This document shows positions 56,156 through 64,000 of a stretch of DNA of 64,000 nucleotides, one piece after another. The DNA is from Dromiciops gliroides (lineage: Eukaryota; Chordata; Mammalia; Microbiotheria; Microbiotheriidae). The first letter of the stretch is position 1, and every line of letters begins with the position of its first letter. The position numbers and the translations under genes are program-made. Below the pieces are notes generated by a model. That model did no database searches. It was not told where the DNA came from and saw only the letters and a program-made list of their open reading frames with translations. The stretch is taken from assembly GCF_019393635.1 (NCBI RefSeq), contig NC_057861.1, positions 542,138,211 to 542,202,210 on the forward strand. The letters are read 5' to 3'.

Positions 56156-56840
56156 GATGCTAGAGATACGAAGATAAAAATGAAAACATTCCTGTCCTCA
56201 AGGAGCTTAAATTCTACTGGAAGAAATTAACCTGTACCCAGATAAATAAACACAAAATAGACAAAGTAATTTTGAGGAAGGATTTGAGATCAAGAAAAAC
56301 TTCATGGGGCAGCTAGGTGGCAAAGTGGATAAAGCACCAGCCTTGGATTCAGGAGGACCTGAGTTCAAATTCGGCCTCAGACACTTGACTCTTACTAGAT
56401 GTGACTCTGGGCAAGTCACTTAACCCTCATTGCCCCACAAAAAAACCCAAAACCAAACAAACAAAAGAAAGAAAGGCAGACTTCCCTTGAAGGGAAGAAG
56501 GAATTCCAAGAGGAGGAGGTGAATGGGGAAGGCATTCTGGATTTGGGGGTAGGTTGCGAAAGGCAGAGAAAGAAGAGAAGGGAGGTCCTATAGAAGAAAG
56601 AGCCAGCAAGTTTAGCTGGAACATAGTATGTGAAGGGGAGTGAGGAAAGACAAATGTGGAAAATAGGATATAACCAGATTGTGGGGAGCTTGAGATGTCA
56701 AGCAGAAGTTAACATTTTAGATAATAGGGAGCCACAGAAGTTTCTTGAGCAGGGGAACAACATGGACAGATTGGCACTTTAGGAATATGAACTTGGCACC
56801 TGTTTGGAGGGATAGATTAGAGAGGGATGAGGCTGTAGGC
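56150..56840 (+). repeat. L2-like ancient repeat with WSINE inserted
   Basis: gtcctcaaggagcttaaatt, accagattgtggggagcttg, agggagccacagaagtttct, caacatggacagattggca. Confidence 0.6.
56307..56455 (+). mobile_element. WSINE1-like SINE
   Basis: Sense copy with impure A-tail (ccaaaaccaaacaaacaaaa). Confidence 0.88.
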
Positions 56841-56964
56841 AGAGCAACCTATTAGGAAATATAAAAATACATTTTTAAAAAAGAATATAAATTATCAGTA
56901 GTGGCTCAATAACCTCTTCTACTGGAGAGTAAGTGTACAAATGTATTTTTAAAAATTTTGAAAT

Positions 56965-57300
56965 GGGGCAGCTAGGTGGTGCAGTGGATAAAGCACTGGT
57001 CCTGGATTTAGGAGTACCTGAGTTCAATCTGGCCTCAGACACTTGACACATACTAGCTGTGTGACCCTGGGCAAGTCACTTAACCCTCATTGCCCTGCCC
57101 CCCCCCAAAAAAAAAAAATTAGAGACATCTCCACTCCAAATGTTCATGTGGACTATTTGTGCCTGACCTGTGGTAGAGCCTTCCAAGTTCACACTGGTCT
57201 GATCAGCCACAGTCAGACACACTGTACCTTGACTCCAATGTAGAGATGTCATTTTGGTCCTCTTTGAGAACAAAGGACAACCACCAACCAGCCAACCAAC
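56965..57300 (+). mobile_element. Composite SINE with zinc-finger-coding LINE remnant
   Basis: A WSINE-like head (56965-57117) is joined to a body ending in the hairpin tggtcctctttgagaacaaa plus ggacaac, then a (caac)n tail. The body encodes CLTCGRAFQVHTGLISHSQT-H, a perfect C-x2-C-x12-H-x3-H finger of the kind found at the C-terminus of some LINE ORF2 proteins. Duplications gtacaaatgtatttttaaaa / gtacaaatatattttaaaa surround the whole. Confidence 0.7.
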
Positions 57301-57459
57301 CAACTGTACAAATATATTTTAAAAAATAGTAAGGATTTATGTTATCAGTAGTGGCTCAGTCAGCCTATCTACTGGAGAGTTAATTTTTCCCCGCTTGCAG
57401 AACCTCTAATGATTCTCTGGTCAACAAATGCTCAGCTATTCTAGAAATGGGGTACAGTA

Positions 57460-57820
57460 ATAATAGTTTACATTTGTCTTGCACTGTATGGTAACAAAGC
57501 ATGTGATAGACATCCTTGTCTGATCTTCACAACAACCCTTTGATGTAGGTAGTGCAAATATTGTCACTCTGGAGAGGCCTTGCCAGCTGTTGTACAGTTA
57601 GTAAGTGTTAGGGTGGGGATAGGGATGTCTGCACCTGTGGATGGGAACTCTGCGGTTCAGCCTCTTATCTGAAACTTTAGCCAGAGAGAGTTACCTGGAG
57701 AGCACTGAGAAGCTAAGTGACTTGTCCAGGATCGTCCAGTCAGTTTGGGTCAGAGGCAAGACGTGAGTTCAGGTTTTGCTGGCTTCGAGGCCAGCTCTCA
57801 ATCTACTGTTCCATGCTTTT
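57460..57820. mobile_element. MIR-like SINE fragments
   Basis: gatgtaggtagtgcaaatat, then agctaagtgacttgtccagg, gacgtgagttcaggttttgc. Confidence 0.5.
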
Positions 57821-57927
57821 TTGTCATGCCAGCAAAAGTATTAGGGCTGGTGAAAATTGCAGCCTTTTTTTTAATGACTTCTTGGACCGACTTGTGGTAT
57901 AACACAATTAGTTTACCTTTCCTATGA

Positions 57928-58073
57928 TTTGGGGGGGGGCGGGGCAATGAGAGTTAAGTGACTTGCCCAGGGTCACACAGCTAGTAAGTGTCAAGTGTCT
58001 GAGGCTGGATTTGAACTCAGGTCCTCCTGAATCCAGGGCCAGTGTTTTATCCACTGCATCACCTAGCTGCCCC
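57928..58073 (-). mobile_element. WSINE1-like SINE
   Basis: Antisense copy ending 48 bp before TECPR1 exon 8, so it lies against the branch-point region. Confidence 0.9.
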
Positions 58074-58121
58074 ACCCTGTGACTTTCTAAGGATGTGTTT
58101 TTTCTTCCTTGATTTCCCCAG

Positions 58122-58223
58122 GTCTGGTTCAGAAGAGGTGTCAACTCTCACAATCCCTGTGGCACCAGCTGGATTGAGATGGTTGGAGAAATGATGATGG
58201 TAAACGTAGGGTTAAATGACCAG
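58122..58223 (+). CDS. TECPR1: TECPR1 exon 8, residues 312-345 (tectonin repeat 3)
   Basis: The acceptor gatttccccag ends at 58121 and the donor is CAG|gtagga. It is 34 codons, phase 0/0: VWFRRGVNSHNPCGTSWIEM, then VGEMMMVNVGLNDQ. It completes tectonin repeat 3 and leads into repeat 4 (VWGIG in human). This is the last coding exon seen; I found no further TECPR1 exon between 58224 and 64000. Confidence 0.95.
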
Positions 58224-58825
58224 GTAGGACGGCACAATATGTTGGGAACATTTGTTGGGTGTTTGAGCCAGTGTACAGATATTACCATGAGGATGCCTGG
58301 GGTAAATAGTACAGTAATGACTACTAGGTGAGGCAGCCTTACCAAAGATCAGGAAGATTGCCAAGATTCCAGGCCACTAGACAGGATTTTTAAGACCTCA
58401 GGCCATTGATTTTCCCCCTCCCCTCCTCTGGGAAAAAGTACGCAAGCAGAGTTGGCCTGCCCTCAGGCTCTTGGGCATGTGCCCAATTACCCTCTAGAAG
58501 AGGCCACCATGTGGATACTTAGAGATATATAGATGGGTTGGGTTGGTTTTAGCCAGAGGTTGGTACTGGTTTTGTTCATCGTGGAAAGATATTGAATGGA
58601 TTGTACATTTTTAGTGTAGATTAATAGGGAGGAGGGTGCTTTCCTAGATAATGAAAAGAGATCATTTAAAAGTGCTGAACAGACAGATTTCTTTATATCT
58701 GGCTAAATTCTGGCTTCTTGAAAATGTTAGACAGAGTATAGAGACATCTTTATCTTGCATCCTCACTGCTTAGGGTAGAGAAACATTGTTGGAGTTCATG
58801 AAAAGTCCAAATTTGAGAATGCATT
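58224..58825. other. TECPR1 intron 8, 5' part: no gene recognised
   Basis: Unique-looking sequence. Confidence 0.35.
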
Positions 58826-58827
58826 TT

Positions 58828-59105
58828 TTTTAAATTATGAAAGTATTTCATTATTTTCCAGTTACATGTAGAGATAGTTTTTAACATTTGTTTTTATAAG
58901 ATTTCTAGTTTCAAAATTTTCCCTCCCTCCCCCCCAAGACAGCAAGTAATCTGATATAGGTTATATATGTACAATAACATTAAACATACTTCTGTATTAG
59001 GCATGTTATGAGAGAAGAATCAGAGCAAAAAGGAAAAACCTCAGAAAAGAAAAACAACAGCACCAAAAACAAAAGAAATAGTATGGGTCAGTCTGCATCC
59101 ATAGG
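58828..59105 (-). mobile_element. L1 3' end (antisense)
   Basis: Young subtype, as at 54672; ends at cagtctgcatccatagg. Confidence 0.8.
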
Positions 59106-59514
59106 GAATGCATTTTTTAAAATGCAACTCTATAACTTTCTTAAACATTTGTCATCTTTTGTAGATGTGGCTGTAACACTGCTAACCCACCATTAGCAGG
59201 ACAGGTGCTGATGGATTTACACTGATTTAGCTACACATTCTCAAACACGGGCTTTCTCCTCATTGTTACCTGTATACTTTTTTCAGGGTTAGGTGTTTAA
59301 TGCCATGTCTGTGGAATAGAGGTTAAGTCTATAAGCCCATAATAAGTAGAATAGCCACTGACTCAGGCCCATAAAATAAATTCGTCCAATTACTTATGTA
59401 ATATTTTCTAGCTTCCACTTAGCTAGCTTACTTGAATGAAGAGATGAAACTCATTCATAATTATTCACTGCAACCAAAGAATCCTGGAATCTCAGAGTTG
59501 GAATGGACCTCGTC

Positions 59515-59870
59515 TTTAGTCAATCATCAGTCAACAAGCATTTATTAAGGACCTGACATCCACCGGGCACTATGATAAGCACAGGAGATACAAAGAAAGG
59601 CAAAAAATAAAAAAGCAATCCCTGCTTTCAAGTAGCTTAAACTCTAATGGGGCAGACAGCGTGTAAATGGCTCTGTACAAACAGGGTCTGTACAGGGTTA
59701 GTTGGAGGGTATCTCAGGGGGAAGGCACTAAGACTAAGGAAGATTGGGAAAGGCTTCTTATAGAAGGGAGAACTTTGGCTGAGATCTGAAGGAAGTCCTG
59801 GAGGCTAGAAGGAAGAGGTGAGGTGGGTGAGAGTTCCTGGCTTGGGGAGTGGCCTGTGAAGATGCTAAGA
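59515..59870 (+). repeat. L2-like ancient repeat
   Basis: tcaacaagcatttattaagg, tttcaagtagcttaaactct, gatctgaaggaagtcctgga. Confidence 0.6.
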
Positions 59871-59875
59871 GTGTG

Positions 59876-60015
59876 GGGCAGCTAGGTGGCGCAGTGGATA
59901 AAACATTGGCCCTGGATTCAGGAGGACCTGAGTTCAAATTTGACCTTAGATACTCACTAGCTGTGACTCTGGGCAAGTCACTTAACCCTCATTGCCCTGC
60001 AAAAAAAAAAGAAAA
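59876..60015 (+). mobile_element. WSINE1-like SINE
   Basis: gatgctaagagtg and aatgctcagagtg flank it. Confidence 0.88.
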
Positions 60016-60144
60016 AGGAAAATGCTCAGAGTGGGGAGATGGATTGTTGTGCTTGAGGAGCAGCAGGGAGGCCGGTGTCCCTGGATGTTGGGGTCAGCTG
60101 ACACCAGAAGCATGGATCCCTCTCCTCTTTCCCCAACAAGTGGT

Positions 60145-60715
60145 TTTCTAGCTTCCTCTTAAGGACCTCCAGTGATGGAGACCACTCTGCCTCCCGAGGC
60201 AGTCCATTGCACTGTTGGATAGCTCCACTTGTTAAAAACTTTTCTTGAATTTAAATCTAAACTGGTTTCTCTGCAGTTTCCATTCCTTACTCCTTGTCCT
60301 GGGGCCAAAGAGGGACAAATCTAATCCTTCTTTCACCTAAAAAGCTCTTGAAAAACTTGAAAACAGCTCTCCTGTTTCTCTTTCCTTCCTTCATGCCTTC
60401 TCTTCCTCCAGCCTACACATCCCCCCATTCATCCTACCAACCTTTGTAAACCACAGTCTCTTGTCCCCTCATCATTTGGTTTGCACTGTCATTTTCCCAC
60501 CCTTTCCCCTCCCCCCAACATGCTCCAGTTGGTCAGTCTTCCTTCTAAAGCATGATATTACAGCTGAGGTCAGGATGTGGTCTGACCAAGGCAGAATACA
60601 GCAGACCATCACTTCCCTAGTTCTGGACATGCTATTTCTCTTAATGAGATAAAGTGTTGTCCAACCGTAACTCCCTCAGTAATTGTACGACTAATTTTTT
60701 TTATTCTTAGTGTAG
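60145..60715 (-). mobile_element. L3/CR1 LINE 3' region
   Basis: ttcttgaatttaaatctaaa, ggatgtggtctgaccaaggc, agtgttgtccaaccgtaact; same family as 34710-35375. Confidence 0.75.
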
Positions 60716-60811
60716 GAATTTACAAACAGTTCACAAAGTCCTAGAGTCCTGGGCAGCAGCCCCTCCTTATGCAATAAGTGTAAGTGTACTGCCCAGACCG
60801 TCATCTACTTT

Positions 60812-60960
60812 TTTTTGGAGAGGGGCAGGGCAATGAGGGTTAAGTGACTTGCCCAGGGTCACACAGCTAGTAAGTGTCAAGTGTCTGAGGCTGGATTTGA
60901 ACTCAGGTCCTCCTGAATCGAGGGCCAGTGCTTTATACACTGTGCCACCTAGCTGCCCCC
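60812..60960 (-). mobile_element. WSINE1-like SINE
   Basis: tcatctact on both sides. Confidence 0.88.
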
Positions 60961-61074
60961 CTTCATCTACTTATTAATCAGCATGGAAAATATAGTAGGG
61001 CCACAAGAGACTTCCTTCTAGGCTGACAGTAATCACTTACTCACACCAGACCCTGGGTCTGATCATTCCACTTA

Positions 61075-61480
61075 GGGGGAAGAGTATTAGATTTAGAGTC
61101 AGTGGACCTGAGTTCAAATCTTGTCTCTGTTACTTTACTACCTGGATGATCTTGGGCAAGTCTCTTAACTTCTTTGAGCCTTAGTTTCCTTATCTGCAAA
61201 ATGAGGAGCTAGATTAGATGACCTTAGAGGACCCTTCTTAGCTTCAAATCTGTGGGCCTAAATCATACCTAGCCCATATTTTGAAAAGCAGCATGCAGTG
61301 GATATTGTGCTAGACTTACAGTCAAGAAGACTTACTTTAAAATTCTGCCTTAGACACTTACCAGCTGCATTAACCTGGCCAAGTCACTTTACTTGTCACT
61401 TGGCTTCAGTTCTTTACCTCTAAAATTGAGGGAGTTGGATTAGATGATTTATAAAGTCCTCTCTGGATCTAAATCTCTGG
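61075..61480 (+). mobile_element. Two Ther/MIR CORE-SINEs in tandem
   Basis: gtggacctgagttcaaatct with ttagtttccttatctgcaaa; then ttctgccttagacacttacc, aaattgagggagttggatta. Confidence 0.65.
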
Positions 61481-61509
61481 ATCCTATTATCTCCATCCTT
61501 TTCTTGTTT

Positions 61510-61654
61510 GTTTGTTTTTGTGGGGCAATGGGAGTTAAGTGACTTGTCCAGGATCACACAGCTAGTAAGTGTCAAGTGTCTGAGACTGGATTTGAACTCA
61601 GGTCTTCCTGAATCCAGGGCCAGTGCTCTATCCACTGCACCACCTAGCTGCCCC
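61510..61654 (-). mobile_element. WSINE1-like SINE
   Basis: ccatccttt occurs on both sides. Confidence 0.88.
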
Positions 61655-61724
61655 AATCCCCATCCTTTCTACAGGCAGTCCATTAATGAAAAGTGTATGC
61701 CTGGATTTCAGCAAGTCATTTGAC

Positions 61725-61990
61725 AATGTTTGTGGCATTCCCCTGATCTACCAGTCTAGTAACCCTATCTAAAAAACAAGCTTGGACTACCATCGATTGT
61801 TCTTGGGGACTTATAGGAATTCTTGCTTCCCTTTCAAAGAGTTTACAAACCATTCCTTTACTAATGTGCTTATTATTTGGCCAAGAAGTGAAGTCAAACT
61901 CCCCTGCCTCTATGGCTTAGAGAATTCACCTTTGCCTTTTAAAAAATGAGAACTTTCGTCTGTTTCTGATACTGTGGCACTTCTCCAGTT
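61725..61990 (-). mobile_element. L3/CR1 RT-region fragment
   Basis: Reversed RT region similar in order to 43420-43600 (tggccaagaagtgaagtcaa versus ttgccagaaatggaggttag). Confidence 0.45.
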
Positions 61991-62044
61991 CTCTGATTTT
62001 TCAGATCAATAACTATTAGCATGCAAGCAATTCATACATTAAGG

Positions 62045-62455
62045 TTCTTTTTAAAAAATAATAAACATTTTTAAGTTTCAAATTTTATCCCTCCTTTCCT
62101 CCCTCCACACCCTCCTCCCTGAGGTGGTGAACAATCAGATATGGGTTATACATGTGCAATTATGTAAAACATTACCATATTAGTAATTTTGTATAAGAAA
62201 ACTTGAATAAAAGAAAAAAAATGAAAGAAAGTGAAAAATAGCGTGCTTCAATCTATGTTCCATCAATATCAGTTCTTTCTCTGGAGGTGGATAGTACGCT
62301 TCATCATTGATCCTTTGGGATTGTCTTGATAATTGTATTGCTGAGAATAGTCAAGTCATTCACAGTTCACTGAACAATATTGCTGTTGCTGTACACAATG
62401 TTCTCTTGGTTCTGCTCACTTCACTATACATCAGTTCATACAAATCTTTCCAGAC
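62045..62455 (-). mobile_element. L1 3' end (antisense)
   Basis: gaggtggtgaacaatcagat, tagcgtgcttcaatctatgt, tctggaggtggatagtacgc. Confidence 0.8.
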
Positions 62456-63225
62456 CCATTAAAGTTCTTTTAAAAAACAATTTGTTCTCAAACATGCTAC
62501 CTCTTGGTTTCCCTGTTCATGGTCTAGCAAATTTCTTCATGGAAAACACTCAACTTTGGTTGAATTATTACCTGTTCCAGATTTAGTTTCATCAGAAGCA
62601 CTAAGGTCTAAGTGAATTTGGCAAATGAGAAGGGAGTCCACAGTACCAACCAGCTACCTGGATTGATTCGAGATCATTTTACAGCAAGTTGTTATAGTCA
62701 CTTGGCTTCCCTTCAGAAAAAATAGGAAAATTTAGATGTGACCTGATTGGTTTTCAACATATGAGACCCAGCTCTCCCAGCCCGGGACCTCTCTTCAGCT
62801 CTGGCCCCCTAAGAGATCTGCAGCCAGGCCACAGGCCAGTGACTACTCCCAGACTCAGGACAGGAGGGGCAGCAGAGCCCAAGAGCCAATTAAATTGTGC
62901 TCTGCCCTGCCCTTTCTACCCTTAATCCTCTCTTCCTCCCCCTCAATATGACAATGACAACAGCAGTGTTTTAGATAAAGTGGTGGTAGGAAGTTCAGCT
63001 CCGGGCCAAATTGTAAAGTTGGCTTTTTGCAATTTTTTCCCCCTTTACATTTATGTTCTTCCCCATCATCTGGTGCTCCCAGCATCCCCTTGACCAGGGT
63101 TCAGGTATTAATTCTGATGACTACTAGCTGTGTGGCAGTGTGACTTTGGGAAAGTCACTCATCTTCTTGGGGCTGCAGAGTAACTGAGCAGGCGCTGTTC
63201 TGTGTTGGTAAAGGGACCAGAAGCA
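62456..63225. other. TECPR1 intron 8: no gene recognised
   Basis: Unique-looking sequence with a fragmentary SINE core near 63125-63160. Confidence 0.35.
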
Positions 63226-63329
63226 TCTTATGCTACTGAAACCACAAGTTTAGTCCCCCAAATACAACATGCTGATGGCCCCTTCTACCATCCCTCTCAC
63301 TACCAAAGTTCTTCCCTTCTCTTATCTGA

Positions 63330-63820
63330 ATGGAAACCCTCTTGGGTTCACCCCAGTCCACCCTCCACTCAGCTGTCACAATGATCTCCCTAAAGCTCGG
63401 GCCTGAAAATGTTGCCTCCCTTTTCAGTAAACTCCAGTGGCTCTGTTACCTCCAGGATCAAATATGAGCCTTCTGTTTGGTTTTTAAAGCCTTTCATAAC
63501 CTGGCCCCCTCCCAGCCTTTCCATTCTTCTTCCTTCTTCCTTCCAAGACATTCCACTTCCTACTCTGCATTTTTACTGGCTGTCCTGTGTTTGAAACTCT
63601 CTCCTTCATCTCCAGCTCCTTTCTTCTTTTAAGTCCTACCTTCTGCAAGAAACCTTTCCAAGTCCCCTTAATGCTAGCACCTTCCCTTTGGGATCATCTC
63701 CAGTGTATACTGTATGCATCTTATTAGTACCTAGCTTTTTACATGTTTTCTCCCCCATCAGGCTGTGTACTTCTTTGAGAGCAAGGACTCTTGTTTGCCT
63801 TTCTTTGCGGCCCCTGTGTC
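63330..63820 (+). mobile_element. L2 3' end
   Basis: actccagtggctctgttacc, cctttcataacctggccccc, tcttttaagtcctaccttct, aggctgtgtacttctttgag. Confidence 0.8.
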
Positions 63821-63825
63821 TAGAA

Positions 63826-64000
63826 CATGTTGTCATTCGGGCATGTCCAACTCTTAGTGACCCTGTGGACCATAGCACACCAATACTGTCTGGGGTTTTG
63901 TTGGCAAAGATACTGGAGTGGCTTGCCATTTCCTTCTCCAGTAGATTAAGGCAAACAGAGGTTAAGTGACTTGCTCTGGGTTACAGAGTTAGTAATTGTC
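63826..64000 (-). mobile_element. SINE with RTE-type tail (Wallsi-like), cut by window end
   Basis: ccctgtggaccatagcacac and ggcaaagatactggagtggc match the RTE 3' end at 11138 more fully than other copies. The head lies beyond 64000. Confidence 0.75.

Larger units (their letters stand above)
26600..64000 (+). other. TECPR1: TECPR1 transcription unit (5' part; runs off right edge)
   Basis: Seven coding exons plus a probable 5' UTR exon, all + strand. Spliced, they give 1,035 nt (345 codons) without a stop, matching the N-terminus of mammalian TECPR1 as I remember it. Introns: 26767-43858 (17 kb), 44097-45818, 46002-46331, 46455-50556, 50683-54187, 54363-54477 (115 bp), 54579-58121, and 58224 to beyond the window. 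All follow GT-AG. TECPR1 binds the ATG12-ATG5 conjugate. It acts at autophagosome-lysosome fusion and as the ATG16L1-independent adaptor that lipidates LC3 on sphingomyelin-exposing lysosomes. The ATG5-binding region and PH domain are outside the window. The next expected exon (tectonin repeat 4) was not found before 64000. Confidence 0.93.

Noticed and set aside
903-61655. tRNA-like segments in SINE copies as possible tRNA genes
   Set aside because: All are heads of SINEs with CORE segments and A-tails; no cloverleaf of a functional tRNA was seen.
61690-61730. + strand peptide CLDFSKSFDNV, resembling a CR1 reverse transcriptase motif
   Set aside because: The surrounding sequence reads as a minus-strand L3/CR1 fragment and the + frame does not extend; probably coincidence.
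1-64000. CRISPR arrays, bacterial operons, riboswitches or phage modules
   Set aside because: No regularly spaced repeats or microbial genes; composition, introns and SINE/LINE content are those of a mammalian nuclear genome.

Overview
The window looks like marsupial genomic DNA, most likely from an Australidelphian (Australian-lineage) species. About 40 copies of a tRNA-derived SINE resembling WSINE1 are scattered through it. With them are MIR/Ther-type CORE-SINEs, marsupial L1 3' ends, a BovB-like RTE LINE, and L2 and L3/CR1 fossils. The species call is inference from remembered repeat families; no database search was run.

The one host gene I can support is the 5' part of TECPR1 (tectonin beta-propeller repeat containing 1) on the + strand. 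A CpG-rich promoter and a probable non-coding exon 1 lie near 26.4-26.8 kb, followed by a 17-kb first intron full of repeats. Coding exons 2-8 (43872-58223) join in frame into residues 1-345 of a protein that is about 1,165 aa in human. This part covers the N-terminal dysferlin domain and the first three tectonin repeats. The ATG5-interacting region, PH domain, second dysferlin domain and remaining repeats lie beyond the right edge. In mammals TECPR1 works in autophagosome-lysosome maturation and in ATG5-dependent LC3 lipidation on damaged lysosomes that expose sphingomyelin.

Layout. 1-26 kb is intergenic: a broken FBXO6-like retrocopy (0.4-0.9 kb), two solo LTRs of one family (1.8-2.2 and 19.4-19.7 kb), many L1 3' ends, a five-deep stack of nested elements at 10.5-15.5 kb (L2-like repeat, mariner-type MITE, BovB-like RTE, composite SINE, SINE), and a young 5'-truncated L1 at 21.9-24.1 kb whose ORF2 C-terminal half is still open. 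26.0-27.2 kb is a polypyrimidine minisatellite followed by the TECPR1 promoter. 27-43.8 kb is intron 1, including an L1 interrupted by a 1.2-kb solo LTR. 43.9-58.2 kb holds the coding exons. 58.2-64 kb is intron 8.

The observations most worth following are the very poor splice donor of TECPR1 exon 4 (a symmetrical exon that carries the lipid-sensing tryptophan), the pyrimidine minisatellite against the promoter, the nested stack, two cases where successive retroelements used the same target site, and SINEs whose 3' ends are shared with LINEs. I saw no CRISPR array, tRNA or rRNA gene, or microbial-type operon.
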